From Janibacter sp. DB-40 (GTDB lineage Bacteria; Actinomycetota; Actinomycetes; Actinomycetales; Dermatophilaceae): a stretch of 64,000 bases of DNA. Positions 47,358 through 58,145 of this stretch are shown piece by piece (the first letter of the stretch is position 1; the number at the start of each line of letters is the position of its first letter). Location: NCBI RefSeq assembly GCF_029510815.1, contig NZ_CP120360.1, forward strand, positions 186,001 through 250,000. The letters are read 5' to 3'. The position numbers were made by a program, and so were the translations under genes. The notes beneath the pieces were generated by a model. The model had not been told where the DNA came from. It saw only the letters and a list, made by a program, of their open reading frames with translations, and ran no database searches.

Positions 47358-47987
47358 TCACACCTCGTACCCGAACCTCGCGTAGTCCTCGCCGTACATG
47401 TCGCGCACGAGGTCACGCATCCCCGGCGTGACCTCGACGTCCTTGCTGGCGTACTTCGTCGTGGAGCTGCCCTCGCGTACCCGCGGAAGCTGCTCCGGGA
47501 GTCCGAGGTCCCACTTCGTGTTCAGGGCGGCCGCCATCTGGTCCAGGCCGTCCTCGAAGCGGAAGACCTCAGCGCGGTCGACCAGGAAGTCGACCTGCGG
47601 CCGCAGGTGGTTGTCGAAGAGGAAGGGATCCTTCGCGTACCGGGCGAAGGAACTGGCGGTCCACTTCTCGACCGACCGGCCGTCGATGGAGAACTCGGCC
47701 GTGCGGTGCCGCCACAGGTACTCGGACTTGATGCGCGCCATCGGCTCCCGCACGACCGTGAAGACACCGTCGAACCGCTCGATCCGGAAGAGCGCCTCCA
47801 GCATCTCGCGGTGCATGTGCTGGGGCGTGCACCGGCGGATGTCGTTCCATGACCTGGGGCCGACCCGGCCGTCGCGGTAGAGCGTGTCCCACCCGGCATC
47901 GGCAAAGGCCCGCTCGATGCTCGAGCCCCCGGTCTTGGGGATGTGGATGAAGAGGAACTTGCGTTCGCCCTGACGGAATACAGGCAT
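47358..47987 (-). CDS. sulfotransferase family protein (copy 2)
   Basis: A 209-residue paralogue of the gene at 29573. The PAPS loop FIHIPKTGGSSIERAF is intact. The 3'-phosphate element reads VVREPMARIKSEYLWR, with Asp replaced by Glu compared with copy 1. The position between a TagF-GT4 enzyme and a GT2 enzyme suggests that a sugar or glycerol of the surface glycopolymer is sulfated. It is transcribed alone, from a TATAGT -10 about 70 nt upstream on the minus strand. PAPS synthesis genes are not in the window. Confidence 0.85.
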   Translation of the reverse strand: MPVFRQGERKFLFIHIPKTGGSSIERAFADAGWDTLYRDGRVGPRSWNDIRRCTPQHMHREMLEALFRIERFDGVFTVVREPMARIKSEYLWRHRTAEFSIDGRSVEKWTASSFARYAKDPFLFDNHLRPQVDFLVDRAEVFRFEDGLDQMAAALNTKWDLGLPEQLPRVREGSSTTKYASKDVEVTPGMRDLVRDMYGEDYARFGYEV

Positions 47988-48054
47988 GGGGACCCTTCGG
48001 TAAGAGGTGCGGTCGACGGGCCTTCCGGCCGACGGCCGCTCGACGGTTATCGGG

Positions 48055-48060
48055 ACTATA
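48055..48060 (-). promoter_or_regulatory. -10 element TATAGT of sulfotransferase copy 2
   Basis: TATAGT on the minus strand, the strongest AT-rich hexamer in the 102-bp gap upstream of the sulfotransferase. The leader would be about 60 nt and ends in a GAAGGG ribosome site. Confidence 0.45.
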
Positions 48061-48089
48061 TCGACACGGCGTGCCGATGCGGGTGGGGC

Positions 48090-48959
48090 TCAGAGGACGG
48101 GCGGGTGCCCGAGACGGGTGAGCGCCCAGACCGTCCGCCAGCGCATCGGGTGTCGTTCTCCGGGGCTCGTGCGCAGCCCTTCGCGGAAACCCGCGAACCA
48201 GAAGCGCAGGTTGGCGGGCTGGCGCCAGGTGCGGGCGACGGTGATGGCCGTCCACGCCCCGACGTAGACGGCGGCCAGTGGCCACGGCAGGTTGCGGCGC
48301 GCCACCCACACGCGGTTGCGGGCGTTGAGCCGCCAGAAGAGGGCGTGTCGGGTGGCCTCGGTCGCCGGGTGGTGGATGAGCACGGACGGGTCGTAGGTGA
48401 GCTCCCACTCGTGGTCGCGCAGGCGCCAGGCCAGCTCGATGCCCTCGTGGCCGAAGAAGAACTGCCCGGGGAAGCCCCCCACCTCCTCGTACGCCGCTCG
48501 CCGGAGCGCCACGACCCCTTCGCAGACGGAGAACGCGGGGCTGCCGACGGTCGGATCGCCGACGTGGGCGCGGGGGACCCAGCGCCGCAGGGTGACGCCC
48601 TCGGGGTCGGCGACCCGGGCGTGCACCAGACCCAGGCGCTGCTCGGCGCGGAAGCGCGCCACGGTGTGGGCCAGGGCGGTGGGGTCGGGGAGCCAGGCGT
48701 CGTTGTCGAGGAAGAAGATGAACTCCGACGTACCGTGCGCGACGCCGATGTTGCGCCCCTCTGCCGGGCCGACGTTCTCCGGGAGGTGGACGGTGCGGAC
48801 GTCGTCCGGGAGCCCTACGGGCTCCCAGCCGTTGCCGACCAGGATCATGGTGACGTCCACGCCGGTCTGCGCCCGGGCCGACTCCAGGGCGCGCAGCGTC
48901 TCGTCACGACGGTCGCCCTGGCTGAGGACGACGACGTCGACGGACGGGTGCCTGTCCAT
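48090..48959 (-). CDS. GT2-family glycosyltransferase (copy A)
   Basis: A 289-residue GT-A enzyme. VDVVVLSQGDR begins the nucleotide-sugar-binding domain; LPENVGPAEGRNIGVAHG and the DXD-like FFLDNDAWLP follow, then FFGHEGIELAWRLRDHEW and a C-terminal amphipathic part (NLPWPLAAVYVGAWTAITVA). The ending RWRTVWALTRLGHPP is shared with the GT2 at 62767. The ATG at 48959 has GGAGAGGAG 5 nt upstream. It probably adds a sugar to the glycopolymer. It is divergent from tagD. Confidence 0.88.
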   Translation of the reverse strand: MDRHPSVDVVVLSQGDRRDETLRALESARAQTGVDVTMILVGNGWEPVGLPDDVRTVHLPENVGPAEGRNIGVAHGTSEFIFFLDNDAWLPDPTALAHTVARFRAEQRLGLVHARVADPEGVTLRRWVPRAHVGDPTVGSPAFSVCEGVVALRRAAYEEVGGFPGQFFFGHEGIELAWRLRDHEWELTYDPSVLIHHPATEATRHALFWRLNARNRVWVARRNLPWPLAAVYVGAWTAITVARTWRQPANLRFWFAGFREGLRTSPGERHPMRWRTVWALTRLGHPPVL

Positions 48960-49045
48960 GTGGGCTCCTCTCCGGGGCTCGACCTTCGACCCTACTGCGA
49001 ACTCGCCTCGTGGGCCGCGTCCCGCGGCAGGACGCCGAAGAACCA

Positions 49046-49051
49046 TAGACT
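49046..49051 (+). promoter_or_regulatory. -10 element TAGACT of tagD
   Basis: TAGACT lies 41 nt before the tagD ATG, giving a leader of about 35 nt. The ribosome site is weak (GCGAGG). The gap is shared with the divergent GT2 gene. Confidence 0.5.
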
Positions 49052-49092
49052 GGGCGACTGCCAGCCCCGAGCGCCTAGCGAGGTACCCACCC

Positions 49093-49554
49093 ATGCCCAA
49101 GACCGTCATCACGTACGGCACGTTCGATCTCTTCCACATCGGACACCTGAACATCATCAAGCGTCTGAGCGCGCTCGGGGACCGGCTCATCGTCGCCGTC
49201 TCGACCGATGAGTTCAACGCCATCAAGGGCAAGAAGCCCATCGTGCCCTTCGAGCAGCGCATGGAGATCGTCCAGAGCATCAAGTACGTGGACCTGGCCA
49301 TCCCCGAGGACCGGTGGAGCCAGAAGCGTGAGGACATCGAGACCTACGACGTCGACATCCTCGGCATGGGCGCCGACTGGGAGGGCAAGTTCGACGAGCT
49401 GTCCGACCAGGTGGAGCTGGTGTACCTGCCCCGCACCGACGGCATCTCCACCACGGAGATGAAGCGGATCCTCAGCGCCTTCGACGCCCGTCACGTGGAG
49501 GAGCTGAAGCGGACCATCGACAACATCGGGCAGATCGTCAAGGAGCTCAGCTGA
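49093..49554 (+). CDS. tagD: glycerol-3-phosphate cytidylyltransferase-like protein
   Basis: Makes CDP-glycerol from CTP and glycerol-3-phosphate, the donor used by the two TagF-type enzymes upstream. It has 153 residues. It begins VITYGTFDLFHIGHLNIIKR with the HxGH signature, then GADWEGKFD, and ends with the RTDGISTTEMK motif (RTxGISTT) diagnostic of TagD-type nucleotidyltransferases. This is the clearest evidence that the locus uses glycerol-phosphate. The C-terminal 25 residues extend beyond Bacillus TagD. Confidence 0.93.
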   Translation: MPKTVITYGTFDLFHIGHLNIIKRLSALGDRLIVAVSTDEFNAIKGKKPIVPFEQRMEIVQSIKYVDLAIPEDRWSQKREDIETYDVDILGMGADWEGKFDELSDQVELVYLPRTDGISTTEMKRILSAFDARHVEELKRTIDNIGQIVKELS

Positions 49555-49662
49555 GCTCTTGAGTCCGCAGGCACGGCCACTGCCTCGGAGGAGGCGAAGG
49601 GGGGATCCCGCCGGGGCGGCGCTCGTCCGGTAGTGCGGGGGGAAGGGTCGGCGACGAGCCGA

Positions 49663-49739
49663 TGGTGGCCAGGGGCGGGGTCGAACCGCCGACCTTCCGA
49701 TTTTCAGTCGGACGCTCGTACCAACTGAGCTACCTGGCC
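49663..49739 (-). tRNA. tRNA-Phe (GAA)
   Basis: On the minus strand a full cloverleaf starts GGCCAGG and ends CCTGGCC-A-CCA. The anticodon loop is CTGAAAA with anticodon GAA. GGTTCGACC forms the T-loop. The 3' CCA is encoded. It is the last gene of a Glu-Asp-Phe cluster. Confidence 0.97.
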
Positions 49740-49765
49740 GAGCCGGTCCGTGGTGGACCAGCGAG

Positions 49766-49839
49766 CGACCGCGACGGGACTCGAACCCGCGACCTCCGCC
49801 GTGACAGGGCGGCGCGCTAACCAACTGCGCTACGCGGCC
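49766..49839 (-). tRNA. tRNA-Asp (GTC)
   Basis: Acceptor arms GGCCGCG and CGCGGTC with discriminator G. The anticodon loop is CTGTCAC with anticodon GTC, and the T-loop is GGTTCGAGT. CCA is not encoded. It lies 26 bp upstream of tRNA-Phe. Confidence 0.97.
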
Positions 49840-49874
49840 TTGTGGTGTGCAAGGCACTGCAAGACTTGCTTGCG

Positions 49875-49947
49875 TATCCCCAACGGGATTCGAACCCGTG
49901 CTACCGCCGTGAAAGGGCGGGGTCCTAGGCCGCTAGACGATGGGGAC
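49875..49947 (-). tRNA. tRNA-Glu (TTC)
   Basis: Acceptor arms GTCCCCA and TGGGGAT with discriminator A. The anticodon loop is CTTTCAC with anticodon TTC, and the T-loop is GGTTCGAAT. CCA is not encoded. It is the first gene of the cluster. Confidence 0.97.
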
Positions 49948-50012
49948 CCGTACTCGACGAACCCCTCGCTACGCAGCAGGCAGCAGCACCCGAATCCGTC
50001 GAGGACTCGGAA

Positions 50013-50042
50013 AGCATACGAGAGACATGGCTGATCGCCCAA
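50013..50042 (-). promoter_or_regulatory. promoter of the tRNA-Glu/Asp/Phe cluster
   Basis: On the minus strand TTGGGC (50042-50037), an 18-bp spacer and TATGCT (50018-50013) form a sigma-70-like promoter 66 bp upstream of tRNA-Glu. Confidence 0.6.
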
Positions 50043-50099
50043 ATCGGTCCCTCCCCGGGTGGTTGTCGGGCCATTTCCCGCGGATTCCTGCCCTTTTCG

Positions 50100-51148
50100 T
50101 CAGGACGAGCGGGCCCACTCGCGCACCCTGTCGGTGTCCCAGGTCGTGACGATCCGCTCCATCGGCACCCCGAGGCGCTCGGCCCGCTCCGCGCCGTACA
50201 CCTTCATCTCCAGCTGCCCGGGTGCGTGCGCGTCGGAGTCGATGGCGAAGAGGCACCCGGCCTCCAGGGCCAGCTCGATCAGCTCGTCCGGGGGGTCGCA
50301 CCGCTCGGGTCGGGAGTTGATCTCGACGGCGACGTCGTGCTCCGCGCAGGCCTCGAAGACCGCGCGGGCGTCGAAGTCGCTCTGCGGACGGGTGCCGCGT
50401 CCCCCGTGACGAGGCGCCCCGTGCAGTGACCGAGGACGTTGACCCGGGGGTTGCGCACCGCAGCGAGCATGCGCCGGGTCATCGCCCCCTTCGCCATGCG
50501 CAGCTTGGAGTGCACGGAGGCGGTGACCAGGTCGAGCCGACCGAGCATCTCCTCGCTCTGGTCGAGCGTGCCGTCGTCGAGGATGTCGACCTCGATCCCG
50601 GACATCAGGGTGAAGGCATCGCCCACGGACTCGTCGATGCGTGCGACCAGTGTCAGCTGCTGCCCGAGGCGTTGCGGCGACAGGCCGTTCGCGATGCGCA
50701 GGCGTGGGGAGTGGTCGGTCAGCACCATCCACTCCTGACCCAGCTCGACGGCGGTGAGGACCATCTCGTCGATCGGGCTGCCGCCGTCCGACCAGTCCGA
50801 GTGCAGGTGGCAGTCGCCGATGACGGCGGCGGCGTACGCGTCGCCACCCTCGACGAGCGGGCCGCCGTGCTCCTCCTGGTGCCGCACGAGGTAGTCGGGC
50901 AGCTCCCCGCGCACGGCCTGCCCGATCACGCCGGCGGTGGACTTCCCGATGCCGGGCAGCTCGGTCAGGGTGCCGTCCTCGGCCCGCTGGGCCACCTCGC
51001 CCTCGCCCAGCTCGCGCACGACGCCGACGGCGCCCCGGAAGGCCTCCACCCGGCGGCTGTGCTGCCGTGAGCGCTCCAGGAGGAAGCCGACGCGCCGCAG
51101 CGCCTCGACGGGGTCGACGGGTGCCCGGAGCGGAGGAAGGGACTGCAT
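50100..51148 (-). pseudogene. PHP-domain protein with PolX-like helix-hairpin-helix N-terminus, frameshifted
   Basis: The first 250 codons encode a helix-hairpin-helix region (LTELPGIGKSTAGVIG) and the start of a PHP phosphoesterase domain (GDCHLHSDWSDGG, WMVLTDHSPRL, SGIEVDIL, TASVHSKL and VLGHCTGRLVTG). The domain continues in another frame from RGTRPQSDFD through VEINSRPERCDPPDEL and AIDSDAHAPGQLE to the stop. The break is at a run of five C on the plus strand (50401-50405); one added base restores TGGRGTRPQS and one protein of about 349 residues. All metal ligands are present once repaired, so an assembly error or very recent mutation is likely. The ATG at 51148 is preceded by a weak site. 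Confidence 0.82.
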
Positions 51149-51176
51149 GGTCCCAGTCTGGCCGATCGGGCCGCCG

Positions 51177-53911
<2,735 letters not shown>

Positions 53912-53959
53912 GGTCCGCGGGCAGCGGCTCGCGCCCGGGCCGCAGGGGACTGGTCCGGC

Positions 53960-55084
53960 TCAGCGGCCGATCGTGAGGGTGGCGGACGCGTGGTGGTCCC
54001 ACTCGCGCTGCGTCAGCGCCTCGTCGCGAGCCGGGGCGGGGACCGCCGTGTCGGTCCACGGGACGCGGCCCCGGGCCAGTCGCAGTCCCATGGCCGGCTT
54101 CTCCACGTAGCGCCACGAGGCGAGCGCGAGCGGGAAGGCGAGGGCCATCGACGCCAGGGCGAAGCCCCACACCGGGACGAGGGTCCCGAGGCCGAGCATC
54201 GCGAGCAGCTGCTGGACCGGGTAGCCGTAGATGTAGAGACCGAAGGAGGCGTCCTCCTCCGCCGCGATCTGCGTCCGCCAGGTCGAGCCGATGTGCAGCA
54301 GCAGGTAGGTCAGCGGGATCGGTGTGGCGGCGTGGAGGAGCGTCTCGGAGGTGAACCCGGCGGCGAGCACGGCCACCGCGGCGATGCCGGCCACGGTGTG
54401 GGAGGTGCGGATCCGGTCACGCAGTGCGTAGGCCAGGACGCCGGCGAAGTAGAAGGAGAGCAGTCGCAGGCTGTCGTTGATCATGTGCGCCGGGCCGTCG
54501 AGGTCGGGGACGGCCACGTATGCCAGCGGGAGGACGGCGACGACGATGCCGGCGGCCAGGGCGAGGTTGCGGCGCACCCAGAGGACGCCGAGCAGCACGC
54601 CGCACACGATGTAGGCGATGAACTCGTGCATCAGCGACCACAGCGAGCGGTTCCAGTTGGCGCCCTCCGGCGAGGCCGCGAGGGTCTGCCCGATCTCCCG
54701 GTTGACGATGACCAGGCTCGCGTTGTTGCGGATGTAGGCGAGGGAGTCGCCGGGGTCCCAGCCGACGCCGCTCAGGAGCGCCCCGATCGGGGCGAAGAAG
54801 AGGGCGATGACGACCAGGCAGACCCAGAATCCCGGGAAGATGCGCTGGGCGCGACGGGTGATGTAGTGCCGGAAGTCGTGGCGCAGCCGGCTGCCGGCGA
54901 TGAGGAAGCCGGAGAGGGCGAAGAAGCCGTTGACGCTGTTGGCCCCGATCCAGTGGAAGATGGTGTCGCCGTACCCCCCGATCGTCCACGAGTGGGCGAG
55001 GATCACCGCAGCCGCGAGCACGAGCCGGACAGCGTTGAGGGAGTTGTCACGTCCGACCAGCGCGGATCCGATCGTGCGAGCCAT
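53960..55084 (-). CDS. acyltransferase-3 (OafA-like) membrane protein
   Basis: A 374-residue membrane protein with about ten hydrophobic segments. NAVRLVLAAAVILAHS carries the motif His, GFFALSGFLIAGSRLR is the usual second motif, and RRAQRIFPGFWV follows. Such enzymes O-acylate surface sugars. There is no C-terminal SGNH domain. The ATG at 55084 is supported by TACCAT 6 nt upstream (leaderless). Together with the next gene it suggests acyl and pyruvyl decoration of cell-wall polymers. Confidence 0.9.
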   Translation of the reverse strand: MARTIGSALVGRDNSLNAVRLVLAAAVILAHSWTIGGYGDTIFHWIGANSVNGFFALSGFLIAGSRLRHDFRHYITRRAQRIFPGFWVCLVVIALFFAPIGALLSGVGWDPGDSLAYIRNNASLVIVNREIGQTLAASPEGANWNRSLWSLMHEFIAYIVCGVLLGVLWVRRNLALAAGIVVAVLPLAYVAVPDLDGPAHMINDSLRLLSFYFAGVLAYALRDRIRTSHTVAGIAAVAVLAAGFTSETLLHAATPIPLTYLLLHIGSTWRTQIAAEEDASFGLYIYGYPVQQLLAMLGLGTLVPVWGFALASMALAFPLALASWRYVEKPAMGLRLARGRVPWTDTAVPAPARDEALTQREWDHHASATLTIGR

Positions 55085-55110
55085 GCGAGAATGGTAACGA
55101 AGAGGTAACG
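55085..55110 (-). promoter_or_regulatory. leaderless promoter with direct heptamer repeat before the acyltransferase
   Basis: On the minus strand CGTTACC occurs twice with a 4-nt spacer (55110-55104 and 55099-55093), an exact 11-bp period. The second copy overlaps the -10 TACCAT (55096-55091), which is 6 nt before the ATG. The arrangement is typical of OmpR/SARP-type binding sites. The remaining 213 bp to the next gene (55111-55323) hold nothing else that I can support. Confidence 0.5.
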
Positions 55111-55323
55111 GCGATGCAGGTCCGAGCCGGGTGGGCAAGGTTGTGGTTCGACGCGTCCCCCGCGGCCAGTGCTTGCACGTACATGCAGCCAGCGCATCTG
55201 GAGCGCGCCAGTGACCGACCGTGTGGGAAACTGACGGCCGAAGACACCCGAACTCGCTGCGGCCTGGCCGCCGGGCAGTTCTCCGCTCTCCGCCGTCCAC
55301 AAGTGCCTGAGGGGTAGCCGCAC

Positions 55324-56658
55324 GTGCCGTCCGATCATTCTGGTCTCACTCAGCTGAGCGACGTCCTCCGATCCTCGTCCTTCTTGGGGTCGATGGTGAA
55401 GAGGGTGTGGCAGTACAACGACCGAACCCTGGTTGTCTCCTTCGACATCGCAGGACGTGCGGCCGCCATCGATCTCAAGATCGATCAGGGCGTGGTGACT
55501 GGATCGGTTCTCGCCCGCGGCGCGGAACTCCGGCGCCATCTGCGGAATACGCTGGTGGGCAAGGCCGAGCTCGTGGTCGATGGTGGCGCGGAACGGCATG
55601 TGTTCGGCGCGTGGCCGTGCGCCGAGACCCGTGGCATCCTGCGCGACGTCATCGACTGGACGCACTGGTTGACCCACCAGCCGAAACGAGCGCCGAGCGA
55701 GTACAGCGATCACAAGACCCTGCCCCAGGACCACGTTGGTGCGTTCTGGTGGGACAACAGGCGTAACTTCGGTGATGCGGCTGGTCCATGGCTGGTTGAA
55801 CGACTCACGGGGCGTACACCGGTGAATTCGCGTCGGGTCAAACATGATGGGTCGACGTTGCTCTCTGTCGGGTCGATCGTGGCATTCCTCAACCGGGACC
55901 ACGCGTCCATCTGGGGATCCGGACTGATGAGACCACTGGCCGAGGACCGGTTGAAGCGGTTGCAAGGTCTTGATGACGTCACGGTGCACGCCGTGAGGGG
56001 TCGTGCCACTGCAGACGAGTTGCGACGTAAGTTGAACTGGCAGGTTCCTGACGTCTACGGGGATCCGGCACTCCTGCTACCCAGGTTCTACACGCCCCGA
56101 GTGTCTTCGCTCTCGGCGGGATCGACGGTCGTCGTACCGCACTACTCCCACGCCAAGCACTTCGCGCCTGCCACCACAGACGATGCTCTCCACGTGGTGG
56201 ACGTCGGCCAAGGCTTGGAACGTGTGGTGGACGACATCGCTTCCGCCGACAGGTGCATCTCGACATCGCTGCACGGCATCATCGTCGCCCAGGCGTACGG
56301 CGTTCCCTGGGTGTGGCTCCGTCTGGATGATGACCAGTTGGGAGGCGACCAGTTCAAGTTCAACGATTTCTTCTCCACCCTGGCTGAAGAGAGCGTGTCG
56401 CGGTGCGATGTGACCAGTGATCACGTGGCTGGACTGGACCTCAAGTCACTTGCACAAGACGCGAGCCTGCCGGACCTGAATACGTCACTGGATGATCTGC
56501 TTGATGCCTTTCCGCTGAAGCCAAAGGGTTCCGTGGCCCACCCGTGGAAGCCGCCGCGAATCAACGTTCGTGCGGCCACCTACAGAGCCAAGGTGTCGAA
56601 CCTGTCGACATCCAAGGTGCTCAAGCGAGTGAAGCGACTGGGGCGCCGGCTCGTCTAG
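55324..56658 (+). CDS. polysaccharide pyruvyl transferase family protein
   Basis: A 444-residue protein. The family core starts GAFWWDNRRNFGDAAGPWLVERL, followed by VGSIVAFL, IWGSGLMRPL, VHAVRGRATADELR, DVYGDPALLLPRFY and CISTSLHGIIVAQAYGVPWV, as in CsaB-type ketal-pyruvyltransferases. About 130 N-terminal residues have no recognised domain. It would add pyruvate from PEP to a cell-wall sugar. Base composition is visibly lower in G+C and codon use is broader (GTT, TTG, GAT, CAA) than in neighbours, which suggests horizontal transfer. The GTG start has GAGGGG 9 nt upstream. Confidence 0.85.
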   Translation: MPSDHSGLTQLSDVLRSSSFLGSMVKRVWQYNDRTLVVSFDIAGRAAAIDLKIDQGVVTGSVLARGAELRRHLRNTLVGKAELVVDGGAERHVFGAWPCAETRGILRDVIDWTHWLTHQPKRAPSEYSDHKTLPQDHVGAFWWDNRRNFGDAAGPWLVERLTGRTPVNSRRVKHDGSTLLSVGSIVAFLNRDHASIWGSGLMRPLAEDRLKRLQGLDDVTVHAVRGRATADELRRKLNWQVPDVYGDPALLLPRFYTPRVSSLSAGSTVVVPHYSHAKHFAPATTDDALHVVDVGQGLERVVDDIASADRCISTSLHGIIVAQAYGVPWVWLRLDDDQLGGDQFKFNDFFSTLAEESVSRCDVTSDHVAGLDLKSLAQDASLPDLNTSLDDLLDAFPLKPKGSVAHPWKPPRINVRAATYRAKVSNLSTSKVLKRVKRLGRRLV

Positions 56659-56678
56659 CCGTGCGAGGCTTTCGGTGG

Positions 56679-57935
56679 TCAGCGCAGGGGGTCGAAGGGG
56701 GTCAGCTCCGGCGCCGGACGGCCGGTCACCATGGTCTTGGCCAGGAGCTGCCCGGTGGCCGGTCCCAGGGTCATGCCCCACATCCCGTGGCCGCCGGCGA
56801 TGTGCACGTGCGGCGACTGCGACGCGCCGATGAGCGGCAGGCCGTCGGGGGTGCAGGGACGCGACCCGACCCACTCGTCCCGCCGGTCGTCGAGGTCGAC
56901 GCCACTGAGGAAGGGACGGGCCGCCTCGACGACCGCCTCGACGCGCCGCTGGTCGAGCGGGGCCTCCGGCGGGCGGAACTCCATCATCCCGGCCACGCGC
57001 AGCCGGTCACCCAGCGGCGTGCAGGCCACCCGCTCGTTCGGCAGGTAGATGGGCCCGTGCGGGACGTGGTCGATCGGCACGCTGAAGCTGTAGCCCCGGC
57101 CGGCCTGCACGTGGGTGCGCACCCCGAAGGGGCGGGCCAGGTCGTCCAGCCACGTGCCCGTGGCGACGACGACCCGGTCGAAGGCCTCGGTGCCCGCTCC
57201 CGCGATCGCCAGGCGGACCCCCTTCGCCTCGTCGGTGATGCCGGTGACGCGTGCGCCCTCGCGGACCTTGCCACCGCGGGCGCGGACCGAGTCCGCCAGC
57301 GACTGGACGTACTCGATGGGGTTGAGGTACCGCTGGCCGAGCAGGCGGATGCCGGCGCCGACCTCGTCGGAGAAGGTCGGCTCGATCTCGCGCACCTGCT
57401 CGCCGGTGAGCTCCTCGAAGCCGACGTCCTGACCGGAGGCCGCGATGTGCTCGAGCTCGGTGAGCAGGAACTCGGTCTCGGGCCGGGTGCGGTAGCCGGC
57501 GATGAACGAGGTCGCCTCGTGCGCGGGTGAGCTGACCCCACCCGCCGCGAGGGCGTCGAAGGCCGGTAGCGCGCACTCGTTGATCGGCACGAGGGAGCGC
57601 ATCGAGCGCGACCAGCGGCGCATCGTGCTGTTGCGGGTGAACATCGCGAGGAAGCGCAGCAGGCGCGGGTCCGCGCTCACCGGGACGTAGACGGGGGACG
57701 AGGGGGAGATGACGGCCTTGATGCCGTAGGAGAGGACCGCCGGGTCCGGGAGGGGCGTCGACAGCCCGGGGGTGATCCACCCGGCGTTGCCCCACGAGGA
57801 GCCGGCCGCGACGCTGTCGCGGTCCAGGACCTCGACCTCCACGCCGTGCTCCTGGAGGAACCACGCGGTTGACAGTCCGACCATGCCGGCGCCGATGACG
57901 GCGACCTTCGTGGGAGGGGGAGTGGGGGAGTTCAT
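56679..57935 (-). CDS. FAD-dependent D-amino-acid dehydrogenase (DadA-like)
   Basis: A 418-residue DAO-family flavoprotein. The FAD-binding motif is KVAVIGAGMVGLSTAWFL, then VLDRDSVAAGSSWGNAGWI. The C-terminal part has GSRPCTPDGLPLIGAS and HIAGGHGMWGMTLGPATGQLL, both typical of DadA. It would oxidise D-amino acids to 2-oxo acids at the membrane. The ATG at 57935 has GAGAGGA 5 nt upstream. It is divergent from the branched-chain-type amino-acid importer, so uptake and breakdown of an amino acid may be linked. Confidence 0.88.
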   Translation of the reverse strand: MNSPTPPPTKVAVIGAGMVGLSTAWFLQEHGVEVEVLDRDSVAAGSSWGNAGWITPGLSTPLPDPAVLSYGIKAVISPSSPVYVPVSADPRLLRFLAMFTRNSTMRRWSRSMRSLVPINECALPAFDALAAGGVSSPAHEATSFIAGYRTRPETEFLLTELEHIAASGQDVGFEELTGEQVREIEPTFSDEVGAGIRLLGQRYLNPIEYVQSLADSVRARGGKVREGARVTGITDEAKGVRLAIAGAGTEAFDRVVVATGTWLDDLARPFGVRTHVQAGRGYSFSVPIDHVPHGPIYLPNERVACTPLGDRLRVAGMMEFRPPEAPLDQRRVEAVVEAARPFLSGVDLDDRRDEWVGSRPCTPDGLPLIGASQSPHVHIAGGHGMWGMTLGPATGQLLAKTMVTGRPAPELTPFDPLR

Positions 57936-58058
57936 CGCGTCCTCTCGACAGGGGGCTCCGGGGTCTCCGGCCGCCCACCGATCCACTGTGCCGCAGATCA
58001 CGTCGCCGTGGCAAAGCAGGGGGGCGCCACCCGGCACCACCCGGGGTCCGGCCACCTG

Positions 58059-58118
58059 TTGACAGCGGACGCCGCCTTCCATAATCTCGGGCCACACCTG
58101 AACTTGAACCCGGGTTCA
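58059..58118 (+). promoter_or_regulatory. strong promoter with downstream palindromic operator of the liv-type operon
   Basis: TTGACA (58059-58064), a 17-bp spacer and TAATCT (58082-58087) form the best sigma-70-like promoter in the window. Just after the expected start lies a perfect 14-bp palindrome, TGAACCCGGGTTCA (58105-58118), inside a longer CCTGAAC/GTTCAGG dyad. A repressor bound there would block early elongation. No regulator gene is adjacent. Confidence 0.75.
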
Positions 58119-58145
58119 GGGTGCATCTCAACGAGGAGAGACACG

